Assembly (NCBI RefSeq): GCF_900637195.1 | Contig: NZ_LR134356.1 | Coordinates: forward strand, 3,720,001 to 3,784,000 | DNA: 64,000 nucleotides | Origin: Mycolicibacterium aurum | Lineage (GTDB): Bacteria; Actinomycetota; Actinomycetes; Mycobacteriales; Mycobacteriaceae | Direction: 5' to 3' | Shown: positions 1 through 7,746 of the stretch, piece by piece | How the letters are laid out: each line of letters opens with the position of its first letter | How positions within the stretch are numbered: position 1 is the stretch's first letter | Translations under genes and position numbers: made by a program | The notes under the pieces: model-generated | Database searches by the model: none | Told to the model about the DNA's origin: nothing | Seen by the model: only the letters and a program-made list of their open reading frames with translations

Positions 1-192
1 GCCGACAACCTGCCAGCCGTGCTCGGCCAGCCATATCGTGTCGCCCCCCTCACCGCAGCCGAGGTCCAGCGCCCGACCCGGCGGCAACGGCTCGGCCACC
101 GCGGCGAGCCACGGGTTGACCCGTCCGCTCCAGATCCGGTCCCGCTCGGCGTACCGGTCTTCCCAGTGTTTCTTGACCTCAGGTGTTGTCAT
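1..192 (-). CDS. Class I SAM-dependent methyltransferase (partial, N-terminal part)
   Basis: Only the first 64 codons are in the window; the gene runs off the left edge. Translation from the ATG at 192 contains ALDLGCGEGGDTIW at about residues 39-52, the glycine-rich SAM-binding motif I of Rossmann-fold methyltransferases, preceded by KKHWEDRYAERD, a common N-terminal pattern in small TehB/UbiE-like methyltransferases. The substrate cannot be told. A GGAGGAG ribosome site lies just upstream. The ATG overlaps the TGA of the upstream flavoprotein gene (ATGA), so the two are translationally coupled and probably act together. Confidence 0.8.
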   Translation of the reverse strand, partial: MTTPEVKKHWEDRYAERDRIWSGRVNPWLAAVAEPLPPGRALDLGCGEGGDTIWLAEHGWQVVG

Positions 193-1103
193 TTCTCCTC
201 CATAAAGCTCGCTACCACCGAGGCCGCCGCCGCCGAACCGGCCGCAATCGCGGCGGCCACCTGCGGCATCTGTGCACACACGTCACCTGCCGCGAGTACT
301 CCCGGTACCGATGTTCGGTACATGGCGTCGATCTCGATCGGCTCCGCCGAAACCGGCCCTGCCGCTGCGAAACCGACGCCCAGCTTGGACGCCAGCACGG
401 AACGTTGGCGCAATGTGCTGGCCACCAGCAGCCCGCGGCGTGCAAGGCTCTCGCCGTCGGCGAACCTCACGGCCGTCAACTCCCCGTCCGCCGAGACCAA
501 CTCGGCCACCGCTCGCTCCTCGACCCGCACCCCGGCCTCGGCCAGGCGGGCACGGTGATCGCCGCCGAGTTCGGCAGGACCGTCGGTCATCAGCACGACG
601 TCGTCGCTCCAACCGCGCAGCATCGTCGCCATGTGCACCGCGCGTTCACCGTTCGCCAACACCGCCAGCGGCTGGTCGCGCACCTCCCAGCCGTGGCAGA
701 ACGGACAGTGGAAGACCGAGGTCCCCCACAGTTCAGCCAGCCCCGGCACCGCAGGCGACTCGTACCGCATGCCCATCGCCAGCAGTACCCGGCGCGCCCG
801 GACCACATCGCCGTCCGCCAACTCCAACGCGAAGCCGCCCTCGGCCACCGCTCCCGCGATCACCTCGCCGTCCCGCACGGCGACGCTCGGATAGGCGCCC
901 AGCTCGGAACGCCCCTGCGCGTACAGCTGCGCGGGCGGCACACCGTCGAACCCCAGCAGGCCACCGATGCCATGCGCGGCCAAGTTGCTCTGCGCGCCCG
1001 CGTCCACCATCAGCACATGCCGGCGCGCCCGCCCCAGAACGAGTGCGGCGCTCAACCCGGCAGCCCCGCCGCCGACGATCACGCAATCCCAGATCTTCTC
1101 CAT
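189..1103 (-). CDS. Thioredoxin-reductase-like NAD(P)/FAD-dependent oxidoreductase
   Basis: This 304-residue flavoprotein has the two-dinucleotide fold of the thioredoxin reductase family. An N-terminal FAD motif CVIVGGGAAGLSAA (about residues 7-20) and a C-terminal GVLAAGDVCAQMPQVAAA segment are visible. The usual CATC redox site is replaced by CPFCHGWE near residue 137, the form found in small-molecule dithiol oxidases and many uncharacterised actinobacterial flavoproteins, so the substrate is probably not thioredoxin (inference). The ATG at 1103 was chosen because the FAD motif follows at once; an upstream ATG at 1151 would overlap the divergent regulator. It is coupled by ATGA overlap to the methyltransferase and divergent from an XRE-cupin regulator, its likely controller. 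Confidence 0.85.
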   Translation of the reverse strand: MEKIWDCVIVGGGAAGLSAALVLGRARRHVLMVDAGAQSNLAAHGIGGLLGFDGVPPAQLYAQGRSELGAYPSVAVRDGEVIAGAVAEGGFALELADGDVVRARRVLLAMGMRYESPAVPGLAELWGTSVFHCPFCHGWEVRDQPLAVLANGERAVHMATMLRGWSDDVVLMTDGPAELGGDHRARLAEAGVRVEERAVAELVSADGELTAVRFADGESLARRGLLVASTLRQRSVLASKLGVGFAAAGPVSAEPIEIDAMYRTSVPGVLAAGDVCAQMPQVAAAIAAGSAAAASVVASFMEEK

Positions 1104-1149
1104 GACACCACCTTGCCCCGGGTCGTCGAAGATGCCAAGCTCATTTGCC

Positions 1150-1737
1150 ATGAAGGCAAACGAGGACGATGAGGGCGTCGACGCCCGCGTACGACGCCGA
1201 CTCCGGGACCTGCGTCTGCAGCGCGGCATGACACTCGAGGACGTCGCGAGCCGATCCAGCATCGACATCTCCACACTCAGCCGGCTGGAGTCCGGCAAGC
1301 GCCGGTTGGCGCTGGACCATCTGCCCCGGCTGGCGGGCGCGTTGTCGGTGAGCACCGACGAGTTGCTTCGCGCACCCGAGATCGAGGACCCACGCGTGCG
1401 GGGAAACTCCCACACCCACAACATGATCACGTTCTGGCCGCTGACCGGCCAGGGCCCCGCCGGGGGGCTGCACGCCTACAAGATCCGCATCAGCGCCAGG
1501 AGGAAGACGCCGCCGGTCGAGCTCCCCGTCCACGAAGGCCACGACTGGATGTACGTGCTGTCAGGCCAGCTTCGGCTGCTACTCGGCGACCGCGACTTCA
1601 CCATCAAACCCGGTGAGGCAGTGGAGTTCTCGACGTGGACGCCACACTGGTTCGGCGTGGTGGACGGCCCGGTGGAGGCGCTGGCGTTGCTCGGGCTGCA
1701 CGGCGAACGCGTGCACCTGCACACCGATCAGAGGTAG
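1150..1737 (+). CDS. XRE-family transcriptional regulator with C-terminal cupin
   Basis: The 195-residue protein has an N-terminal helix-turn-helix (RRLRDLRLQRGMTLEDVASR, then STLSRLESGKR, about residues 12-50) followed by a cupin_2 barrel (about residues 115-190) with PVHEGHDWMYVLSGQ and the later KPGEAVEFSTWTPHW stretch. This HTH-cupin layout is typical of regulators that sense a small metabolite in the barrel. It is divergent from the flavoprotein/methyltransferase pair with only 46 bp between starts, which suggests local control of that pair and autoregulation (inference). Its 3' end overlaps the convergent RNase H gene by 10 bp. Confidence 0.87.
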   Translation: MKANEDDEGVDARVRRRLRDLRLQRGMTLEDVASRSSIDISTLSRLESGKRRLALDHLPRLAGALSVSTDELLRAPEIEDPRVRGNSHTHNMITFWPLTGQGPAGGLHAYKIRISARRKTPPVELPVHEGHDWMYVLSGQLRLLLGDRDFTIKPGEAVEFSTWTPHWFGVVDGPVEALALLGLHGERVHLHTDQR

Positions 1738-2807
1738 GAGGTCTGGTTGACCAGTCGCACCGATGCTGCCCCGTCCGGGTAGAACTCCGCGATCGACAGC
1801 GAGGCCAGATCGAGGTGCAGCCGATACAGGATCGCCGGCCCGGCATCGAGCGCGATGCGCAGCAGCGTCTTGATCGGAGTCACGTGTGAGACCAGCAGCA
1901 CCGTCTGGCCCGCATGATCGGCGAGGATCCGCTGCTGCGCCCGGCTCACGCGCGCCGCGACGGCGTCGAAACTCTCCCCGCCCGGCGGCGGCACCGACGT
2001 GTCGCGGAGCCAGCGCCGGTGCAGTTCGGGATCGCGTTCGGAGGCTTCCCCGAACGTCAGTCCTTCCCAGCCGCCGAAGTCGGTTTCGATCACGTCGTCG
2101 TCGACCGTCACCTCCAGATCCAGCGCTGCGGCCGCCGCGGTAGCCGTGGCATGGGCCCGTTGCAGCGGAGACGAGATGACGGCGTCGACGCCGCCCCGTT
2201 GTCCGAGGTAGGCCGCGGCCGCGGCCGCCTGTCTCGTGCCGAGCTCGGTCAGCTCGGGATTACCGCGGCCCGAATAGCGGCGCTGCACCGAAAGTTCCGT
2301 CTGCCCGTGCCGCAGCAGGAGCAGCCGGGTCGGCGCGCCCGTGGCGCCGGTCCAGCCGGCCGGATTGGTGACGACTTCGGTTGTGAGGGACTCGTCGACA
2401 GTCTCGGAGGCAGCGTCCATGGCTTCATTCGCGAGCCGGTCGGCGTAGCTGTTCTCCGCGCGGGGAATCCACCCGTAGGTGACGCGCTGAAAGGCGCGTG
2501 CGAGGTCATGCGCCTGCTGATGCAGCGGCGCCAGATCGGGGTGCTTGACCCGCCAGCGACCCGACATCTGCTCCACCACGAGTTGGGAGTCCATGAAGAC
2601 GTCGACGTCGGTGGCGCCGACGCCGATCGCCGCCTGCAGTCCTGCGATCAGCCCTCGGTACTCGGCGACGTTGTTGGTGGCCCGGCCGATCGACGAATGG
2701 GACTCGGCCAGCACGGTGCTGCGGTCGGACGACCACACCACCGCGCCGTAGCCCGCCGGTCCCGGGTTGCCGCGGGACCCGCCGTCGACCTCGACTCGCA
2801 CTCTCAC
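1728..2807 (-). CDS. Bifunctional RNase HI / histidine (acid) phosphatase, Rv2228c-like
   Basis: Residues 1-135 form an RNase HI domain with the acidic set D8, E49, D73 and D123 and the opening VDGGSRGNPGPAGYGAVVW. After a short linker, residues about 160-359 form a histidine phosphatase with LLLLRHGQTE, giving the R166-H167-G168 catalytic motif. The M. tuberculosis homologue Rv2228c combines RNase H activity with a CobC-type (alpha-ribazole phosphatase) domain. The GTG start at 2807 overlaps the TGA of the zinc-ribbon gene by GTGA, which fixes the start and implies translational coupling. The protein would remove RNA from RNA-DNA hybrids; the phosphatase substrate is not visible from sequence. 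Confidence 0.92.
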   Translation of the reverse strand: MRVRVEVDGGSRGNPGPAGYGAVVWSSDRSTVLAESHSSIGRATNNVAEYRGLIAGLQAAIGVGATDVDVFMDSQLVVEQMSGRWRVKHPDLAPLHQQAHDLARAFQRVTYGWIPRAENSYADRLANEAMDAASETVDESLTTEVVTNPAGWTGATGAPTRLLLLRHGQTELSVQRRYSGRGNPELTELGTRQAAAAAAYLGQRGGVDAVISSPLQRAHATATAAAAALDLEVTVDDDVIETDFGGWEGLTFGEASERDPELHRRWLRDTSVPPPGGESFDAVAARVSRAQQRILADHAGQTVLLVSHVTPIKTLLRIALDAGPAILYRLHLDLASLSIAEFYPDGAASVRLVNQTSYL

Positions 2808-3541
2808 GCGCGCAAACCCGAGACACGCAACAGGATCGCCGCGCATTCCGGGCAGCGCAGCACGTCGTCGTCGGGTGCGGCTGCGATCCGAGCCAGTTCA
2901 CCCTTGTCGATCTCAATTCGGCAGGCTCCGCACCGACGCCCCTGCAACTGCCCGGCCCCGACGCCGGTGCGAGACCGCTGGCGTTCGTAGAGCGTCACGA
3001 GCCCCTCGTCGATGCCGGCGACCAGCTCAGCACGCCGGGCCACGGCTTCCTGCTTGAGCCGATCCAGCTCACCGCGCGCGTCGTCGCACGCCCGTTGCGC
3101 CTCGGCCAGCGTGCTCTCCAGTTCTTCGAGTCCTGCCAGTTCGCGCTCCTGGTCGGCCGTCAGCTCCTCCCGGCGTTCCATGACCTCCAACTGTGAGTCC
3201 TCCAAGCTCGCCTGCCGCCGCTGCAGGGTGTCGAGTTCATGCTGCAGGTCGTTGAGCTGCTTGGGGTCCACGGTGCCACCCGCCAGCAATGCGCGGTCGC
3301 GATCCTCCCGTTGACGCACCCCGTCGATCTCGGTCTCGAACTTGGCCACCTGAGCGTCGATGTCGGCCAGTGCCAGCCGCAGCGCGGCCAGCCTGTCGCC
3401 GGCCGCACGGTGGACGGCCTGGACCTCCTCGACGGCCTTCTGCTCGGGAAGGTTCTTGGTCCGATGCTCGGCCCGGCTGACCTCGGCATCCAGCTCCGCA
3501 AGCTGCAGCAGCAGACCTTGTTGGAACACATCAGCTTTCAT
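2804..3541 (-). CDS. Coiled-coil protein with C4-type zinc ribbon, Rv2229c-like
   Basis: This 245-residue protein is mostly a long charged coiled coil (about residues 10-180, rich in Glu, Gln, Arg and Leu heptads), ending in a zinc ribbon with Cys pairs CGAC (204/207) and CPEC (230/233). It belongs to the conserved C4-type zinc-ribbon domain family, whose genes regularly sit between a Nif3-like gene and RNase H in actinobacteria. A role in nucleic-acid binding is inferred from the fold only. The start at 3541 overlaps the end of the Nif3 gene by 11 bp, and its stop overlaps the next start, so the three minus-strand genes form one operon. Confidence 0.9.
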   Translation of the reverse strand: MKADVFQQGLLLQLAELDAEVSRAEHRTKNLPEQKAVEEVQAVHRAAGDRLAALRLALADIDAQVAKFETEIDGVRQREDRDRALLAGGTVDPKQLNDLQHELDTLQRRQASLEDSQLEVMERREELTADQERELAGLEELESTLAEAQRACDDARGELDRLKQEAVARRAELVAGIDEGLVTLYERQRSRTGVGAGQLQGRRCGACRIEIDKGELARIAAAPDDDVLRCPECAAILLRVSGLRA

Positions 3542-4667
3542 GGGTGAATCCCTCGACATTCCATGGATCGGTACGCACATCGGACACCTCGACCGGTAGC
3601 GATGCACCGAAGTGGTTGCGCAACAACGCTGCGACTTGACGGCACCACGGAAACTCGCTGGCCCAGTGGGCGACGTCGACCAGCGCGACGTCCGAGGTGC
3701 GGCGGTGTTCGTCGGCGGGGTGGTGACGTAGATCAGCGGTGACGTAGGCGTGCACGCCGGCCGCGGCCACCTCGGCGAGCAGCGAATCGCCGGCTCCTCC
3801 GCAGACTGCGACTCGGGAGACCATCGCGGCCGGGTCGCCGGAGGCGCGAACTCCCCACGACGTCTGGGGCAGGCCGCGCCGAACGCGGGACACGAACTCC
3901 GACAGCGGCTCCGGGCGGGGCAACGTCGCGATGCGGCCGAGGCCGACGTCACCGGGCGGGGTCTGCGACTCGAAAATGTCGAAGGCCGGTTCCTCGTAGG
4001 GATGGGCGGCACGCAAGCCGGCGAGCACCGCGGCACGCCGCGCCGCGGGGGCCACCATCTCCACCCGATCCTCGGCGACGTGTTCCACGGTGCCGACCAC
4101 ACCGATCGCAGGTACCGCACCCTCCCCGGGCAGGAACTGTCCGTCACCGGCGACGGTCCAACTGCACTGCGAGTAGTCGCCGAGCCGGCCCCCGCCCGCC
4201 GCGAACATCGCCGACCTCACAGCCTCGGAGTTCTCTGCGGGAACGAACACCACCCACTTGTCCAGCGCCGGGCCCCACGGGACGGGTGAGAGCACGTCGG
4301 TCACGTCGAGCCCCAGCGCCTCGGCGAGGGCATCCGACACGCCCGGCGACGCGCTGTCGGCGTTGGTGTGCGCGGTGTAGAGCGCGCGGCCGGTGCGGAT
4401 CAGGGAGTGGATCAGGGCACCCTTGGCGGTGTCAGCGGAGACGGTGTCCACCCCGCGCAGCAGCAGAGGATGGTGTGCCAGCAGCAGCCCCTGCTCGGGC
4501 ACCTGCGCGACAACATCTGCGGTGGCGTCGACGGCCACCGTCACGGAGTCCACCGGCTCCGCCGGGTCGCCGCAGACCAGGCCGACCGAGTCCCAGCTCT
4601 GCGCCAGGCGCGGCGGGTACGCGGCCTCAAGCACATCGATGATGTCGGCAAGCCGGATACGTGACAC
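3531..4667 (-). CDS. Nif3-like dinuclear metal-centre protein (GTP cyclohydrolase I type 2 family), Rv2230c-like
   Basis: The 378-residue protein starts at a GTG giving VSRIRLADIIDVLEAAYPP, the conserved Nif3 N-terminus. Further family signatures are LLLAHHPLLLRGVD near residue 65, IRTGRALYTAHTNADSA near residue 90, a central insertion, and a C-terminal VAVCGGAGDSLL followed by AYVTADLRHHPADEH. The histidines and acids in these blocks bind the two-metal centre in solved family members. The biochemical role remains poorly defined; the GTP cyclohydrolase label is an annotation convention. It heads the three-gene minus-strand operon and is divergent from ptkA with a 90-bp gap. Confidence 0.9.
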   Translation of the reverse strand: MSRIRLADIIDVLEAAYPPRLAQSWDSVGLVCGDPAEPVDSVTVAVDATADVVAQVPEQGLLLAHHPLLLRGVDTVSADTAKGALIHSLIRTGRALYTAHTNADSASPGVSDALAEALGLDVTDVLSPVPWGPALDKWVVFVPAENSEAVRSAMFAAGGGRLGDYSQCSWTVAGDGQFLPGEGAVPAIGVVGTVEHVAEDRVEMVAPAARRAAVLAGLRAAHPYEEPAFDIFESQTPPGDVGLGRIATLPRPEPLSEFVSRVRRGLPQTSWGVRASGDPAAMVSRVAVCGGAGDSLLAEVAAAGVHAYVTADLRHHPADEHRRTSDVALVDVAHWASEFPWCRQVAALLRNHFGASLPVEVSDVRTDPWNVEGFTHES

Positions 4668-4757
4668 AGCACGACAGTAGTGCGCGTAAACCGGCAGGTT
4701 GGGCGAGGACCCTGAACCGAGCGGCACCGTCGGACGCGTCTGCGGAACAATGGCGTT

Positions 4758-5444
4758 GTGACCGACATCTTGGACAGCACCCGCGACGTCGTCCCGGTGG
4801 ACCGCGGCGATCTGGTGATCTTCGATCTCGACGGCACACTCACCGATTCCGCCGAGGGAATCGTCGCCAGCTTCCGGCATGCGCTGGAGGCCGTCGGCGC
4901 CAGCGTCCCGGACGGTGACCTGGCCGGCCGCATCGTCGGGCCGCCCATGCACATCACACTGCGGGAGATGGGTCTCGGCGACTGCGCGGACGCCGCGATC
5001 GCGGCCTACCGCGCCGACTACACCACCCGCGGGTGGTCGATGAACCGGCCGTTCGTCGGCATCCCGGAGCTGCTGGCGGATCTGAGGGCGGCCGGAGTCC
5101 GCCTTGCCGTCGCCACATCCAAGGCCGAGCCCACCGCGCAGCGGATCTTGGCGCACTTCGGGCTCGACTCGGTCTTCGAGGTCATCGCCGGTGCCAGTAC
5201 CGACGGCGCCCGCTCGGCCAAGTCCGACGTCGTCGCCCACGCGCTGCACCAGTTGGCCCCGCTACCCGACCGGGTGGTGATGGTCGGCGACCGGTTTCAC
5301 GACGTCGAAGGGGCCGCCGCACACGGAATCGGCACCATCGTCGTCGGCTGGGGTTACGGGCGCCTGGACTTCACAGACGGGGACAGTGGCGCGCTCGCCC
5401 ACGTCGCCGACGTCGACCATCTACGCGAGGTGCTGGGTGTCTGA
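4758..5444 (+). CDS. ptkA: HAD-superfamily phosphotransferase, PtkA (protein tyrosine kinase A)-like
   Basis: The 228-residue HAD protein has motif I FDLDGTLTDS with D23/D25, a phosphoglycolate-phosphatase-like cap, motif II AVATSKAEPT and motif IV VMVGDRFHDVEGA. In M. tuberculosis the equivalent gene next to ptpA encodes PtkA, a HAD-fold enzyme that phosphorylates PtpA on tyrosine. The present protein begins only 22 residues before motif I, so it lacks most of the long disordered N-terminal segment of the M. tuberculosis protein (recalled as about 80 residues, catalytic Asp85). The GTG start has AACAAT seven bases upstream, compatible with a leaderless mRNA. It overlaps ptpA by 8 bp. Phosphatase rather than kinase activity is possible. 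Confidence 0.8.
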   Translation: MTDILDSTRDVVPVDRGDLVIFDLDGTLTDSAEGIVASFRHALEAVGASVPDGDLAGRIVGPPMHITLREMGLGDCADAAIAAYRADYTTRGWSMNRPFVGIPELLADLRAAGVRLAVATSKAEPTAQRILAHFGLDSVFEVIAGASTDGARSAKSDVVAHALHQLAPLPDRVVMVGDRFHDVEGAAAHGIGTIVVGWGYGRLDFTDGDSGALAHVADVDHLREVLGV

Positions 5445-5931
5445 GCAGCTGCACGTCACCTTCATCTGCTCCGGCAACATCTGCCGCAGCCCGATGGCGG
5501 AGAAGATGTTCGCCCACCAGATCAGCGAACGCGGACTGGCGGGTGTGGTCCGGGTGACCAGCGCGGGCACCGGGCACTGGCACGAGGGCGAACCGGCAGA
5601 CCGCCGCGCGGGGCATGTGCTGCGCGAACACGGTTACCCGTCGGCGCACCGGGCCGCGCAGATGACGGGCGACCACCTGGGGGCCGACCTCGTCGTGGCG
5701 CTGGGCCGCAACCACCTGCGCATGCTTGCCCACGAGGGAGTGCCGGCCGAGCGCCTGCGGCTGCTTCGGTCCTTCGATCCCCGATCCGGGGCGCACGCCG
5801 ACGATGTCGAGGACCCCTACTACGGGACGCAGGACGATTTCGAGGATGTGTTCGCTGTCATCGACGCAGCACTTCCCGGCCTGCACGGATGGGTCGACGA
5901 GCGACTGACCGCCAGAGAACAGGTGAGCTGA
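5437..5931 (+). CDS. ptpA: Low-molecular-weight protein tyrosine phosphatase PtpA
   Basis: The 164-residue protein has the LMW-PTP P-loop CSGNICRS at residues 11-18 with catalytic C11 and R17, and the general-acid loop EDPYYG with D126 followed by Y128 and Y129, the same numbering as M. tuberculosis PtpA. That enzyme is secreted in host macrophages and dephosphorylates VPS33B; in a soil mycobacterium the substrate is presumably internal. The GTG start at 5437 overlaps the ptkA stop by 8 bp, and the SURF1 gene begins 2 bp after its stop, giving a three-gene operon. Confidence 0.93.
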   Translation: MSEQLHVTFICSGNICRSPMAEKMFAHQISERGLAGVVRVTSAGTGHWHEGEPADRRAGHVLREHGYPSAHRAAQMTGDHLGADLVVALGRNHLRMLAHEGVPAERLRLLRSFDPRSGAHADDVEDPYYGTQDDFEDVFAVIDAALPGLHGWVDERLTAREQVS

Positions 5932-5933
5932 CC

Positions 5934-6776
5934 ATGCGACGCTGGGCCTTCCTGCTGCGGCCCCAGTGGCTGGCGCTCTACGTCGTGGTGATCGCGTTCG
6001 CCTACCTGTGCTTCACCGTCCTGGCACCCTGGCAGCTGGGCAAGAACACCAGCACCACGCGGCAGAACGACCAGATTTCCCGGTCGCTCGACGCCGCCCC
6101 GGTGCCGTTGACAACCGTTCTCCCCCAGCAGGATTCCGCCGCCCCCGATGAGCAGTGGCAGCAGGTGACGGCCACCGGCCGCTACCTGCCCGAGGGCCAG
6201 GTGCTGGCGCGGTTACGGCTCATCGACGGCGACCCCGCGTTCGAGGTGCTGGTGCCGTTCGCCGTGGACGGTGGCCCGACGGTGCTCGTCGACCGCGGCT
6301 ACGTCCGTCCCGTCGCCGGCTCCCAGGTGCCTTCCATCGACGCACCACCCACCGGCACCGTCACCATCACCGCGCGGTTGCGCGACACGGAAGGCGTCGC
6401 CCGGGGCAAGGACCCGTTCGAAGCCGACGGCGGACGACAGGTCTACTCGATCAACATCGACCAGATCTCCGCGCTCACCGGCATCCCGCTCGCCGGCTCG
6501 TACCTGCAGCTGGTCCCCGATCAGCCCGGCGGGCTCACCCCGATACCGCTTCCCCATCTCGACTCCGGGCCGTTCCTCTCCTACGGCATCCAGTGGATCG
6601 CATTCGGCATCATCGCGCCCATCGGCGTCGGGTACTTCGTGCTCTCCGAGATCCGGGTCCGCCGCCAGGAGAAAGCCGCCGCCGACGCGGCCGCCGCCGA
6701 CCACCCGGTCGACGAACCTGCCGCGCCCGTCACCACAGAACAGAAGCTCGCCGACCGGTACGGCAAGCGACGCTGA
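5934..6776 (+). CDS. SURF1-family cytochrome oxidase biogenesis membrane protein
   Basis: The 280-residue protein has a transmembrane segment at about residues 10-32 (LALYVVVIAFAYLCFTVL), a SURF1 periplasmic domain containing VTATGRYLPEG and VLVDRGYVRPV, and a second helix near residues 217-240 (SYGIQWIAFGIIAPIGVGYF), then a charged cytoplasmic tail. SURF1 proteins help assemble haem-a centres of cytochrome c oxidase. The gene follows ptpA by 2 bp, as in M. tuberculosis (Rv2235). Its 3' end overlaps the convergent cobD by 47 bp, unusually long for a tail-to-tail overlap. Confidence 0.88.
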   Translation: MRRWAFLLRPQWLALYVVVIAFAYLCFTVLAPWQLGKNTSTTRQNDQISRSLDAAPVPLTTVLPQQDSAAPDEQWQQVTATGRYLPEGQVLARLRLIDGDPAFEVLVPFAVDGGPTVLVDRGYVRPVAGSQVPSIDAPPTGTVTITARLRDTEGVARGKDPFEADGGRQVYSINIDQISALTGIPLAGSYLQLVPDQPGGLTPIPLPHLDSGPFLSYGIQWIAFGIIAPIGVGYFVLSEIRVRRQEKAAADAAAADHPVDEPAAPVTTEQKLADRYGKRR

Positions 6777-7683
6777 CGGCCACCGCCGCGGCCAGAATCT
6801 GCACCGCACGCGACAGCCGGACCGCACGCGCAAGATCATCGACCTCGGGATCCCGGCCGTTCCCGAGGGTCGGGCGGATCTCCAGCTCGTGGGCGTACTG
6901 CGTGGGTCCGCCCAGGCGGACTCCCAGCGCGCCGGCGAACGACGCCTCGGCGACCCCGGCGTTCGGGCTGGGGTGCTTGTCGGCGTCCCGCCGCCAGGCC
7001 TGCCACGCCTGCCGCGGTGACCCGCCCACCAGCGGGGCGCACACCACGACCGCCATACCGGTCAGGCGTGCCGGCGCCAGGTTCACCAGGTCATCGAAAC
7101 GCGCCGCCGCCCAACCGAACCGGACGTAACGAGGCGACCTGTTTCCGATCATGGAGTCGAGAGTGTTCGCCGCCCGGTACACCAGCGCGCCGGGGGCTCC
7201 GCCGACCGCGGCCCACACCAGCGGACCGATCTGGGCATCAGAGGTGTTCTCGGCGATCGATTCCAGCGCTGCCCGGGTCAGACCGGGAGCGTCGAGCACC
7301 GACGGATCCCGGCCGCACAGCGACGGCAGCAGTCGGCGGGCGCCGTCGACGTCCCCCTCCTGCAGCAGGCGCACCATCTGCTCCCCGGTGCGGCACAGCG
7401 TCGTACCGCCCGCCGCGATGAACATCGCCCCGGCCACCAACGCCGCCTCCGACGCCGCGCCGCGGCGGCGTCCCACCCGCTCCAGCAGGGCCGTCACCAC
7501 ACCCAGCGACGTGAGCAGCGCGGCTGAATGCACCAGGCCGGCCCGTACGTCGTCGGAGTAGGTGCGCCGCTCGAAAGCTGCGGCGCCACTGCCGAACAGC
7601 GCCACCGGGTGGCCACGCCGGGGGTCGCCGAACACCGAGTCGGCCACGACCCCTGCGGCAATGCCTATCCCACGCGCGAACAC
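6730..7683 (-). CDS. cobD: Adenosylcobinamide-phosphate synthase (CobD/CbiB)
   Basis: The 317-residue membrane protein of the CobD/CbiB family attaches the aminopropanol arm to adenosylcobyric acid in cobalamin synthesis. Family signatures are VFGDPRRGHPVALFG near residue 18, LTRAALESIAENTSDAQIGPL in the middle, and NTLDSMIGNRSPRYVRFGW. Several hydrophobic helices are visible. It is read from a GTG at 7683, divergent from the amidohydrolase gene, and its last 47 bp overlap the SURF1 gene. I looked for a cobalamin riboswitch in the 63-bp upstream gap and there is no room for one. Synteny matches Rv2236c. Confidence 0.93.
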   Translation of the reverse strand: MFARGIGIAAGVVADSVFGDPRRGHPVALFGSGAAAFERRTYSDDVRAGLVHSAALLTSLGVVTALLERVGRRRGAASEAALVAGAMFIAAGGTTLCRTGEQMVRLLQEGDVDGARRLLPSLCGRDPSVLDAPGLTRAALESIAENTSDAQIGPLVWAAVGGAPGALVYRAANTLDSMIGNRSPRYVRFGWAAARFDDLVNLAPARLTGMAVVVCAPLVGGSPRQAWQAWRRDADKHPSPNAGVAEASFAGALGVRLGGPTQYAHELEIRPTLGNGRDPEVDDLARAVRLSRAVQILAAAVAVSVACRTGRRASVLW

Positions 7684-7746
7684 CCCGGCAGCGTCTCACA
7701 GACCGTTTTGCCCGATGGCGCGAGGTTCCAGTGCCAGACTGTGCGC

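Noticed and set aside
7684..7746. Possible cobalamin riboswitch upstream of cobD
   Set aside because: The gap is only 63 bp and lacks a B12-box; a cobalamin riboswitch needs more sequence.
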